From Ignavibacteriaceae bacterium (GTDB lineage: Bacteria; Bacteroidota; Ignavibacteria; Ignavibacteriales; Ignavibacteriaceae), in assembly GCA_026193755.1 (NCBI GenBank), contig JAPHUI010000156.1, positions 1 to 6,419 on the forward strand: 6,419 nucleotides of DNA. The letters run 5' to 3'. A program made the translations under genes and the position numbers. Numbering within the stretch: the first letter of the stretch is position 1; the number at the start of each line of letters is the position of its first letter. The notes under the pieces are model-generated. The model was not told the DNA's origin. It did not search any database and was given only the letters and a program-made list of their open reading frames with translations. Positions 1 to 5,550 of the stretch are shown in pieces.

Positions 1-15
1 AATGTTAATTGTAAT

Positions 16-46
16 ACACTAAATTGATCGTTAAATTATTTAGTGT
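16..46. repeat. AT-rich inverted repeat upstream of the peroxiredoxin operon
   Basis: ACACTAAAT at 16-24 is matched exactly by ATTTAGTGT at 38-46, with a 13-base spacer. No T-tract follows on either strand, so it is not a convincing intrinsic terminator. It lies about 50 bases before the first operon gene and could be an operator or the remnant of an upstream gene's 3' end. A weak sigma-A-like pair, TTGTAA at 9-14 and TAAATT at 32-37 with a 17-base spacer, overlaps it. The repeat is seen directly; any function is a guess. Confidence 0.35.
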
Positions 47-93
47 CTTTATCAAATCTTAAAATTATTTGAAATTAAAATCCGGAGAATGCT

Positions 94-558
94 ATGGCTC
101 TTAAAGTTGGTGATAAAGCACCTTCATTCAAATTAAAAAATCAGGATGGTGAAACCATCTCTCTTTCTGATCTAAAGGGAAAACCTGTCGTTCTATATTT
201 TTATCCAAAAGATGATACATCAGGTTGCACGAAAGAAGCATGCAATTTCAGGGATGAATTTCCTAAGTTTGGAAAAATGAAAGCAGAAATAATTGGTATC
301 AGCGCTGATTCAGTTGAATCGCACAAAAAATTTGCACAGAAGTACAAACTCCCTTTTAATTTATTAAGTGATGAAAAGAAAGAAGTCATTAAAAAATATG
401 GAGTATGGCAGGAAAAAAGTATGTATGGCAAAAAATATATGGGCATAGTCCGAACCACATTTATTATTGATTCTTCAGGAAAGATTAGAAAAATATTTCC
501 AAAGGTTAAAGTAGATAATCATAACAAAGAAGTAATGGAAGCTTTGAAAGAAATGTAA
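94..558 (+). CDS. bcp: Thioredoxin-dependent thiol peroxidase (Bcp/PrxQ-type peroxiredoxin)
   Basis: This cytoplasmic peroxidase reduces hydrogen peroxide and organic hydroperoxides and is normally recycled by thioredoxin. The 154-residue length is usual for Bcp. The family signature is intact: P38, T42 and the peroxidatic C45 form PxxxTxxC, C50 is the resolving cysteine five residues later (atypical 2-Cys PrxQ arrangement), and R120 in the GIVRTTFIID strand is the conserved active-site arginine. There is no signal peptide. GGAG at 84-87 sits six bases before the ATG and supports this start. The stop codon overlaps the start of the next gene by one base (TAATG), so translation is probably coupled to the pterin genes that follow. 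Family assignment is secure; the physiological oxidant is not visible from sequence. Confidence 0.96.
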   Translation: MALKVGDKAPSFKLKNQDGETISLSDLKGKPVVLYFYPKDDTSGCTKEACNFRDEFPKFGKMKAEIIGISADSVESHKKFAQKYKLPFNLLSDEKKEVIKKYGVWQEKSMYGKKYMGIVRTTFIIDSSGKIRKIFPKVKVDNHNKEVMEALKEM

Positions 559-974
559 TGGTAAATAAAGTTTATCTGACAAGAAGGGAAACTTTCGCTG
601 CTGCTCACAGGTTATTCAAACCTGAATTATCCGACAAAGAAAATTTTGAATTGTTCGGGAAATGCAGCAACCCAAACTGGCACGGGCACAATTATACTTT
701 GGAGGTTACAGTTGCTGGCGAAGTGGATTCGAGTACTGGATTTGTTTTGGATATTAAAAAGTTAAAGGAAATTATTCTGGAAAATGTTATTTCCAAGGTT
801 GATCATAAAAATTTGAATCTAGATACTGATTTTATGAAAGGGATTATTCCAACTTCAGAAAATATTACGATTGCAATCTGGAACCAGCTTGAAGATAAAA
901 TTCCAGGTGGCAAGTTATATTCGGTAAAGCTGTACGAAACTGAAAATAATTATTTTGAGTATAAAGGAGAATAA
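558..974 (+). CDS. 6-pyruvoyltetrahydropterin synthase (PTPS, eukaryotic-like active-site spacing)
   Basis: PTPS converts 7,8-dihydroneopterin triphosphate to 6-pyruvoyltetrahydropterin, the middle step of tetrahydrobiopterin synthesis. The 138-residue protein has the zinc ligands H17, H42 and H44, the catalytic C36, the D82-H83 pair in VDHKNL, E101 in the PTSEN stretch and the pterin-anchoring E127 in YETENN. The spacing between the catalytic cysteine and HGH is C-x5-HGH, as I recall for mammalian PTPS, whereas QueD enzymes of queuosine synthesis have C-x3-HGH. The stretches FGKCSNPN and YETENN and the YKGE end also resemble animal PTPS closely from memory. The neighbours fit: GTP cyclohydrolase I three bases downstream and a sepiapterin-reductase-like SDR after it. 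A QueD role is the main alternative (QueD and PTPS share a fold), but spacing and context favour PTPS. Confidence 0.88.
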   Translation: MVNKVYLTRRETFAAAHRLFKPELSDKENFELFGKCSNPNWHGHNYTLEVTVAGEVDSSTGFVLDIKKLKEIILENVISKVDHKNLNLDTDFMKGIIPTSENITIAIWNQLEDKIPGGKLYSVKLYETENNYFEYKGE

Positions 975-977
975 ATC

Positions 978-1544
978 ATGGATAACGATAAAGTAAAAAA
1001 CCTGATTTACGATCTTCTAAAGAATATTGGTGAAGATCCTAAGAGAGAAGGACTTTTGGATACTCCAAAAAGGGTTACTGAGGCTTATGAATTCCTCACG
1101 TCCGGGTATCATAAGAAAATCGAAGAAGTAATGAATGATGCACTCTTCAATGAAAAGTATGATGAAATGGTATTGGTTAAGAACATTGATTTTTACAGTC
1201 TTTGTGAACACCACATGCTGCCTTTTTATGGCAAAGTGCATGTAGCTTACATTCCGGATGGTAAAATAATTGGGTTGAGTAAAATTCCAAGAATCGTAGA
1301 CGTATTTGCACGAAGACTGCAGGTTCAGGAACGGATGACACAGCAAATAGCAGACACACTCGAGCATTATCTTCAACCGAGAGGTGTCGCCGTTGTATCG
1401 GAAGCTTTTCATATGTGTATGATGATGCGAGGAGTTCAAAAACAGAATTCATCTGCTACTTCAAGTGCGGTTCATGGTGATTTTAAGGACGATCCTCGTA
1501 CGAGAGCAGAGTTTCTAAATCTTATTTCTCAAAAGAATTTATAA
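978..1544 (+). CDS. folE: GTP cyclohydrolase I (type I, FolE)
   Basis: FolE opens GTP to 7,8-dihydroneopterin triphosphate and formate, the entry step for folate, biopterin and deazaguanine pathways. At 188 residues it has the usual core length with a short N-terminus. Zinc ligands are C76 and H79 in [10 protein letters not shown] and C147 in FHMCMMMRG, with H78 and H145 as the catalytic histidines. The conserved stretch from S101 to T121 ([21 protein letters not shown], in parts) and the RGVQKQNS segment are also intact. It is the zinc-dependent enzyme, not the FolE2 type. AGGAG at 965-969, eight bases before the ATG, overlaps the end of the PTPS gene and fixes this start. Sitting between PTPS and an SDR, it probably serves tetrahydrobiopterin synthesis here, though it could also supply folate. 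Confidence 0.97.
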   Translation: MDNDKVKNLIYDLLKNIGEDPKREGLLDTPKRVTEAYEFLTSGYHKKIEEVMNDALFNEKYDEMVLVKNIDFYSLCEHHMLPFYGKVHVAYIPDGKIIGLSKIPRIVDVFARRLQVQERMTQQIADTLEHYLQPRGVAVVSEAFHMCMMMRGVQKQNSSATSSAVHGDFKDDPRTRAEFLNLISQKNL

Positions 1545-1546
1545 TT

Positions 1547-2260
1547 ATGGCAAAAAAAGATGGAATATGGATTACTGGTGCGAGTTCAGGAATAGGAAAG
1601 GCTATTGCACTCGAGTTTGCAAAAATCGGATGTAATGTATTTGTATCCGCAAGAAGAGCTCAGGAATTGGAACGCCTGAAAGATGAAGCTGGTAAGCCCG
1701 GTGATAACATCTATACTTTTCCTTGTAATGTTGCATCTTCTACGAATGTAGATCAAACATTTAAAAAAATTAACAATGACTTCGAAGTACATTGTCTTAT
1801 TAATAGTGCCGGAATTACTTCCTTTAAACACGCCGCAGATAATTCTGCAAATGAAATAAATGATATTATTAATACTAATCTTCTTGGAGCAATATATTCA
1901 ACTAAAACTGTGCTGCCGACTTTTATTAAAAATGAATCGGGAACGATTTTTAATATTCTTTCGGTGGTAGTAAATAAAACCTTTACAAGAAGTTCCGTTT
2001 ATGCAGCCTCAAAAATGGGTTTGCTTGGTTATAGTAATTCTTTACGTGAAGAGGTCAGGAAGCATAACATAAGAGTAATAAACATCATTCCAGGCGCAAC
2101 AGAAACTTCAATGTGGGCGCAGGAAATCAGGAAAGAAAAAGGGGAGAGAATGATGAACCCTGAAAGTTTAGCACGCATTATTGTTTCAGCTTATTTACAA
2201 AAAGATAATCTTGTAACCGAAGAAATTGTCTTAAGACCTGTAACAGGAGATTTAGATTAA
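1547..2260 (+). CDS. Short-chain dehydrogenase, probable sepiapterin reductase
   Basis: A 237-residue classical SDR. The Rossmann nucleotide motif TGASSGIG is at residues 10-17, R36-R37 after the second strand suggest NADPH preference, NSAG is at 86-89, and the catalytic set is N111, S139, Y152 and K156 (YAASK). Sepiapterin reductase reduces 6-pyruvoyltetrahydropterin to tetrahydrobiopterin. The assignment rests on two points. First, the gene begins two bases after folE in an operon with PTPS. Second, the C-terminal half (PGA..T.MW, MMNPESLA, EEIVLRPVTGD) resembles, from memory, the sepiapterin reductase of Chlorobaculum tepidum, which makes the L-threo isomer; I could not align them. No clear Shine-Dalgarno precedes it, so translation is probably coupled to folE. 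SDR membership is certain; substrate and product stereochemistry are inferred. Confidence 0.85.
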   Translation: MAKKDGIWITGASSGIGKAIALEFAKIGCNVFVSARRAQELERLKDEAGKPGDNIYTFPCNVASSTNVDQTFKKINNDFEVHCLINSAGITSFKHAADNSANEINDIINTNLLGAIYSTKTVLPTFIKNESGTIFNILSVVVNKTFTRSSVYAASKMGLLGYSNSLREEVRKHNIRVINIIPGATETSMWAQEIRKEKGERMMNPESLARIIVSAYLQKDNLVTEEIVLRPVTGDLD

Positions 2261-2290
2261 AAATAAAAAGCCGGCCATTGAGCCGGCATT
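2259..2290 (-). terminator. Intrinsic terminator between convergent genes
   Basis: GCCGGC at 2270-2275 and GCCGGC at 2282-2287 form a six-pair all-G/C stem with a six-base loop. Read on the minus strand, the hairpin is followed by an almost pure T-tract (complement of 2259-2269), so it is a good terminator for the Spy-like gene ending at 2322. On the plus strand it follows the SDR stop codon directly, but only ATTTGG comes after it, so termination of the pterin operon there would be weaker. Confidence 0.8.
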
Positions 2291-2321
2291 TGGGGAGAGA
2301 GATTGATATTATACGAACTTT

Positions 2322-2792
2322 TTAGTTAAAATCTTTGTCTCTCATCTTTCTCATCATTTGATGTTTTCTGTCGTGCATCATTCTTGACATTTTATTCCAT
2401 TCTTTCTTTTGATTATCGTCCAGAAGCTGATAAATATCCATTTTGTGATTTGCCTGCTCGATTGCAATTTTGTCCTTCACTGCAATAATTTCTTTAACCT
2501 TATTTAAGTATGCATCTCTCGAAAAATTAATTGTGCCTTTCAATTCATCAAGCTCGACTTCTTTTAGTTCGACATTAGCTTTTAGATTGATCATCTCTTT
2601 TCGGTGACTTAATTGTAAGGCTTCAATTTTATCAACCTGCTCGTCAGATAAATTTAGCTTTTTCTTTATTTGATCTCTGTCCCGCATCTCATTCCTGCCT
2701 CTATCACCCCCGGGAAATCCTTGTGAAAAAATATTACCAGAAATCAGAAATGCTGTTAACAAGCTTGCGAAGAATATCATTTTAGGTCTCAT
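2322..2792 (-). CDS. Secreted Spy/CpxP-like protein with LTxxQ-type motifs
   Basis: This 156-residue protein begins with a signal peptide (basic start, hydrophobic residues 5-22, probable cleavage near S23-Q24). A Gly/Arg/Asp-rich linker (25-40) and a predicted all-helical domain follow. LSDEQ at 48-52 and LDDNQ at 124-128 match the paired LTxxQ motifs of the Spy/CpxP/CnrX superfamily of periplasmic chaperones and metal sensors. The tail (132-156) is rich in Met (6), His (2), Lys and Arg, which could bind metal or acidic partners. AGGAG at 2799-2803 lies six bases before the ATG. The gene is divergent from an ECF sigma operon, and its upstream region has an ECF-like promoter matching one facing the sigma gene, so it is probably a target of that sigma factor. 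Family is fairly sure; whether it is chaperone, sensor or feedback regulator is not visible. Confidence 0.8.
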   Translation of the reverse strand: MRPKMIFFASLLTAFLISGNIFSQGFPGGDRGRNEMRDRDQIKKKLNLSDEQVDKIEALQLSHRKEMINLKANVELKEVELDELKGTINFSRDAYLNKVKEIIAVKDKIAIEQANHKMDIYQLLDDNQKKEWNKMSRMMHDRKHQMMRKMRDKDFN

Positions 2793-2831
2793 TTTTTACT
2801 CCTTTTTAATATTTATTTATGAATCTTGCTA

Positions 2832-2862
2832 TTTAGACACATGATCCTGTCCTGAGGTTTAA
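2832..2862 (-). promoter_or_regulatory. Putative ECF-type promoter for the Spy-like gene
   Basis: On the minus strand TTAAACC (complement of 2856-2862) is followed, after exactly 17 bases, by GTCTAAA (complement of 2832-2838). An AAC-containing -35 and a GTC-containing -10 are typical of ECF sigma promoters. The predicted start near 2825 would leave a leader of about 30 bases with AGGAG well placed before the ATG at 2792. The same motif with the same spacing faces the sigma gene. The sequence match is direct; promoter function is inferred. Confidence 0.5.
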
Positions 2863-2872
2863 TACAAAAGAT

Positions 2873-2903
2873 TTAAACCTTTTGAGGTATATATTTGTTT
2901 AAA
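2873..2903 (+). promoter_or_regulatory. Putative autoregulatory ECF-type promoter for the sigma operon
   Basis: TTAAACC at 2873-2879, a 17-base spacer, then GTTTAAA at 2897-2903. This copies the minus-strand promoter at 2832-2862 in both boxes (one C/T difference) and in spacer length. The -35 boxes of the two promoters form the arms of an inverted repeat (AGGTTTAA at 2855-2862, TTAAACCT at 2873-2880) ten bases apart. The predicted start near 2910 falls before the ATG at 2928, favouring that start codon. Self-recognition by the encoded sigma factor is inferred. Confidence 0.45.
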
Positions 2904-2927
2904 AGTTTAGAAATATTATTACGCGGA

Positions 2928-3482
2928 ATGAATTTTAAGAATGATGATTATGAACTTGTTCAGGATTTTTTATCCGGTGATCAGCAGGCATTTAATAATC
3001 TTGCAAGAAAATACCAGGAGAAAATTTACTGGCATGCCAGGCGAATACTTGGCGATCACGATGATGCGCACGATGTTGTACAACAGGTTCTCTTAGTTAT
3101 GTATAATAAACTAAATACTTTTAATTATAGTTCATCCTTGTACACATGGATATTTAAAATCACTTATACAAGAAGTCTAAATCAGTTAAAAAAGAGGAAG
3201 TTAAAAAGAATCATTACTTTGAATTTTAGTGATGATATTGAAAATCCTGGTTATGAGAATATTGTTGATAATTTAGAGAATAAAGAAGAATTAATTCGAA
3301 TGCAAAAAATGTTGAATAAATTACCATTAAAGCAAAGAGAAGTTTTTATTCTGAGAAATTATGATGAGTTATCCTACGATGAGATTTCAAGTATTACCGG
3401 TAAATCAGTTGGTGCATTAAAAGCTAACTATTTTCATGCATTCAAAAAAATTAAGGAGCTAATGGGAAAAGATGAAAACTGA
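2928..3482 (+). CDS. ECF-family RNA polymerase sigma factor
   Basis: An alternative sigma factor of the extracytoplasmic-function class, directing RNA polymerase to stress promoters. From the ATG it is 184 residues: sigma region 2 at about 20-95 (ELVQDFLSGD, then the core-binding DDAHDVVQQVL helix), a short linker, and sigma region 4 at about 127-178 with LPLKQREVFILR and the helix-turn-helix YDEISSITGKSVGALKANYF. There is no sigma region 3, as expected for ECF. The start is debatable. A TTG at 2895 would add eleven residues and has GAGG at 2884-2887 seven bases before it. However, the ATG gives the more usual ECF N-terminus and lies downstream of the predicted promoter, although only GCGGA, with no spacer, precedes it. 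The 3' end overlaps the anti-sigma gene by 11 bases, a typical coupled pair. Confidence 0.92.
   Translation: MNFKNDDYELVQDFLSGDQQAFNNLARKYQEKIYWHARRILGDHDDAHDVVQQVLLVMYNKLNTFNYSSSLYTWIFKITYTRSLNQLKKRKLKRIITLNFSDDIENPGYENIVDNLENKEELIRMQKMLNKLPLKQREVFILRNYDELSYDEISSITGKSVGALKANYFHAFKKIKELMGKDEN
3453..3458 (+). promoter_or_regulatory. Ribosome binding site inside the sigma gene for the anti-sigma gene
   Basis: AAGGAG lies within the last codons of the sigma gene, 13 bases before the anti-sigma ATG at 3472. That is longer than ideal; a weak GGGA at 3464-3467 is closer. An ATG at 3462 is better spaced but is in the sigma frame, so it cannot start the anti-sigma protein. Coupled translation with the sigma gene is therefore likely. 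Confidence 0.5.
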
Positions 3483-4056
3483 AGAAAGGATAATAAAATA
3501 TCTCGACAACGATTTAACATCAGAAGAAAAGACTGCCTTTGAAAGAGAATTAAAGAGTTCAGAGGAATTAAAAAGAGAATTTGAGAAATATTCAATCATA
3601 AAAGAAAAAATAAAAAATAAAAAAAATCTGAAGCTGAATCCTGATTATTTAAATTCTATTCTTCCTGAATTCCATAATAAGGTTCATTCTGGAAAAAAGG
3701 AAACTTTGAGAAGAGGTTTATCCTATGCATTTGATTTGATACTAATATTTCTTATTGGAATAACAGTACAAAAAATATTATTTAATAACTCTGATAAAGA
3801 AAGAAATGATCTGGAGAAATTCACACAATCTTTAAATGATAATCAGAAATTAGATTTGCTTGAAAGTCTCAACGGTAGTGATGATTTATATAATATAATT
3901 TTAGGGAAAGAATATGTTGATTTACTTGAAAATGATCTGGTGGTAAATGAAGATGTTCTGAAAACTTACGATATTGGTTACAAAGATTTAATCGGTAATT
4001 TGAGCGATAATGATGTAGAAAAAATTTATAATGAATTACTTAATAGAAATATTTAA
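3472..4056 (+). CDS. Membrane-anchored anti-sigma factor for the adjacent ECF sigma
   Basis: The 194-residue protein has a cytoplasmic N-terminal domain of about 80 residues. It begins RIIKYLDNDLTSEEKTAFERELKSSEELK, in parts, the helical pattern of sigma-binding domains of Bacteroidota-type anti-sigma factors. One membrane helix follows at about 83-104 (with an unusual D88 inside), then a roughly 90-residue acidic C-terminal domain expected in the periplasm. The zinc-binding HxxxCxxC motif of ZAS-type anti-sigmas is absent and the protein has no cysteine at all, so redox or zinc control through that motif is excluded. The 11-base overlap with the sigma gene is the main functional clue. The C-terminal domain may bind the secreted Spy-like proteins encoded on either side; that is inference. 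I did not recognise a named family for the C-terminal part. Confidence 0.82.
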   Translation: MKTEERIIKYLDNDLTSEEKTAFERELKSSEELKREFEKYSIIKEKIKNKKNLKLNPDYLNSILPEFHNKVHSGKKETLRRGLSYAFDLILIFLIGITVQKILFNNSDKERNDLEKFTQSLNDNQKLDLLESLNGSDDLYNIILGKEYVDLLENDLVVNEDVLKTYDIGYKDLIGNLSDNDVEKIYNELLNRNI

Positions 4057-4070
4057 AAAGAGGTCTCTCT

Positions 4071-4550
4071 ATGAAAACCGCATACATAATAATATTGATT
4101 TCCTTTCTTTTTGCAGGATCGCTCTATTCTCAGAGAGATAAATGGCGTGACGATGATATGAGGGGAAAATTTGAGCAGCTTGAAAAGATCAAGTTAATTG
4201 AAACGCTTCAAATGAATGAAGAAACTACACTTAGATTTTTTGCCAGAAAATCTGAACACCAAAAACAACAAGACGAAATACAACAAAAGATTGATGAGAA
4301 AATAGATGATCTGGACTTGATATTTAAAAGCGGCAGGGTAGCAACTGTTGATGAACTCAAGTCAAATATTAATGAAATAAACGTTTTACACAGTGAACTT
4401 GACAAAAATCGAATAGATTTCATAAATTCTCTGTCAGATATACTTTCCTATGACCAAATAGCTAAGCTTATAATTTTCGAGAGAAATTTCAGAGATCAGA
4501 TAAGAAAACTTATAATGAAAGATCGTAGACCACCATCGATAGAGCATTAA
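4071..4550 (+). CDS. Small secreted helical protein, probable Spy/CpxP-like, of the sigma operon
   Basis: This 159-residue protein has a signal peptide (hydrophobic residues 4-19, likely cleavage near S20-Q21), then a charged linker (RDKWRDDDMRG) and a helical, Gln/Glu/Lys-rich body. LQMNEETTLRFFARKSEHQ at about 46-64 and the later LSYDQIAKLIIFERNFRDQI segment follow the pattern of Spy/CpxP-like proteins of this phylum, with LSYDQ as a degenerate LTxxQ. No cysteine and no Met/His-rich tail are present. AGAGG at 4059-4063 is seven bases before the ATG, and the gap to the anti-sigma gene is only 14 bases, so it is the third gene of the sigma operon. It could be the periplasmic sensor or the feedback ligand of the anti-sigma factor. 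Family placement is weaker than for the divergent protein ending at 2322. Confidence 0.68.
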   Translation: MKTAYIIILISFLFAGSLYSQRDKWRDDDMRGKFEQLEKIKLIETLQMNEETTLRFFARKSEHQKQQDEIQQKIDEKIDDLDLIFKSGRVATVDELKSNINEINVLHSELDKNRIDFINSLSDILSYDQIAKLIIFERNFRDQIRKLIMKDRRPPSIEH

Positions 4551-4601
4551 TAGGCTGGACAGATTTAAAAAGGGAAAATTATTTAAAGCATAATTCTTGT
4601 G

Positions 4602-4630
4602 TTGATTTTCAAAACAGGCAGTCATATTTT
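4602..4630 (+). promoter_or_regulatory. Possible sigma-A-like promoter for tRNA-Leu
   Basis: TTGATT at 4602-4607 and TATTTT at 4625-4630 are separated by 17 bases and each match four of six consensus positions. The implied start near 4637 is just before the tRNA's first base at 4645. The 94-base gap between the secreted protein gene and the tRNA holds nothing else clear, only a weak A/T hairpin (AATTAT at 4577-4582, ATAATT at 4590-4595). Confidence 0.4.
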
Positions 4631-4644
4631 TACCCACCATTTTT

Positions 4645-4729
4645 GCGGAAGTGGTGGAATTTGGTAGACACGCTATCTTGAGGGGGTAGTACCTTTATTG
4701 GTGTGCGGGTTCAAGTCCCGCCTTCCGCA
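4645..4729 (+). tRNA. tRNA-Leu (anticodon GAG)
   Basis: All arms pair. The acceptor stem is GCGGAAG (4645-4651) with CTTCCGC (4722-4728), discriminator A4729. The D stem is GTG/CAC (4654-4656, 4669-4671) with GG in the loop. The anticodon stem is CTATC/GGTAG (4673-4677, 4685-4689) and the seven-base loop has anticodon GAG at 4680-4682. A long class II variable arm (about 4690-4704, ACC/GGT stem) is present. The T arm is GCGGG-TTCAAGT-CCCGC (4705-4721). The long variable arm, A discriminator and GAG anticodon identify leucine, reading CUC/CUU. The CCA end is not encoded and must be added after transcription. Confidence 0.96.
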
Positions 4730-4755
4730 CTCATAACAAATTCAACAAACAATTA

Positions 4756-4761
4756 AAGGTG
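4756..4761 (+). promoter_or_regulatory. Ribosome binding site that decides the TPR gene start
   Basis: AAGGTG lies eight bases before ATG 4770 but only five before the in-frame TTG at 4767. The spacing and codon type favour the ATG. Confidence 0.6.
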
Positions 4762-4769
4762 AAAAATTG

Positions 4770-5531
4770 ATGAAGCAAGCAAAAGTCTTTCCAGTGTTAT
4801 TACTCATTTTTCTTCTCACATCAGTATTTACTTTCGCTCAGGAGATGAGTGTTGAAGTAGGTAAATTGTATAACGAAGGAAATAGTTTGCTAAAAGCAGG
4901 CAATTACAATGGTGCAATTAGTGATTATGATAAAGCTCTCGCAATAGAAAAAGATTATCGTATTTACTATCAGAAAGGTATTGCCCAAAAAAAATCTAAC
5001 GATCTTAATGGTTCCAAAGCCTCTTTGGAAGAATGTTTAAAGCTTAAAAATGATTTTGAACCGGGTTACAATGCATTAGGTGGAGTATATTTCTCGATGG
5101 GAAATTATAACCAAGCCATTAAAAACTTTGAGAAAGTGCTCACCATTTCGAAGAATGCTAGCGTGCAGAAAAAAATAAAGAAGAATTTATCTTTAGCCTA
5201 TGCCAAACTGGGCAATGATGAAATCTCTAACGGTAACTCTCAGAAAGCTGTTGAATACTTAAATAAAGCTGTAGAAAATAATAATTACGATGCTGCTTAT
5301 CTGTCACTTGCTAAACTTTATTCTGAACTTAACGATTGGGATAAATGTATTTCTGCCTCCGAAAATGCATTGAAATATAAATCTAAAATTACAAGTGGTG
5401 GACCTAATTACTATATGGGTCTTGCGTATAAAGGTAAAGGTGATAATCAGAAAGCAAAAGAGTTATTTGAAAAAGCAAAATCCGATCCCACTTATCGCAA
5501 AAATGCTGAATATCAGCTTGGTCTACTATAA
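4770..5531 (+). CDS. Secreted tetratricopeptide-repeat protein
   Basis: From the ATG at 4770 the protein has 253 residues. Residues 1-23 are a signal peptide (K2/K5, hydrophobic 6-22, likely cleavage TFA|Q after residue 23). The rest is about six TPR units starting near residue 30, with typical helix A/B signatures such as YNEGNSLLKAGNYNGAISDYDKAL, in parts, YNALGGVYFSMGNYNQAIKNF and YYMGLAYKGKGDNQKAKELF. The fourth unit is less regular. No enzymatic domain or lipobox is seen. It is probably a periplasmic protein-interaction scaffold; the partner cannot be told from sequence. It lies only 40 bases after tRNA-Leu with no terminator or promoter visible between them, so it may be transcribed with the tRNA. 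A strong terminator follows. The specific role is unknown. Confidence 0.85.
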   Translation: MKQAKVFPVLLLIFLLTSVFTFAQEMSVEVGKLYNEGNSLLKAGNYNGAISDYDKALAIEKDYRIYYQKGIAQKKSNDLNGSKASLEECLKLKNDFEPGYNALGGVYFSMGNYNQAIKNFEKVLTISKNASVQKKIKKNLSLAYAKLGNDEISNGNSQKAVEYLNKAVENNNYDAAYLSLAKLYSELNDWDKCISASENALKYKSKITSGGPNYYMGLAYKGKGDNQKAKELFEKAKSDPTYRKNAEYQLGLL

Positions 5532-5550
5532 CGAATGAATTCATTTTGTT

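Noticed and set aside
558..974. Calling the pterin synthase QueD
   Set aside because: The cysteine-to-HGH spacing is five residues, not three, and the flanking genes are folE and a sepiapterin-reductase-like SDR, with no queuosine genes in view.
1017..1452. Two long minus-strand open frames opposite folE
   Set aside because: They lie entirely antisense to a fully recognisable FolE, show no family motif, and have Cys/His-rich compositions typical of shadow frames.
2890..2897. TATATTTG matches the Bacteroides-type -7 box TAnnTTTG before the sigma gene
   Set aside because: No TTTG-like -33 partner lies at the expected distance upstream, and the same bases fall in the spacer of the better supported ECF-like promoter.
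4577..4595. AATTAT/ATAATT hairpin as terminator of the sigma operon
   Set aside because: The stem is six A/T pairs only and is not followed by a T-tract, so no terminator is called in this gap.
4208..4640. Minus-strand open frames opposite the secreted helical protein and the region before the tRNA
   Set aside because: One is Ser-rich antisense of a Gln/Glu/Lys-rich gene; the other crosses the gene end and the tRNA promoter region and shows no recognisable domain.
5534..5545. Perfect 12-base palindrome AATGAATTCATT just after the TPR gene
   Set aside because: It is short, AT-rich and cannot form a stable hairpin without a loop; the neighbouring hairpin at 5551-5572 explains termination on its own.
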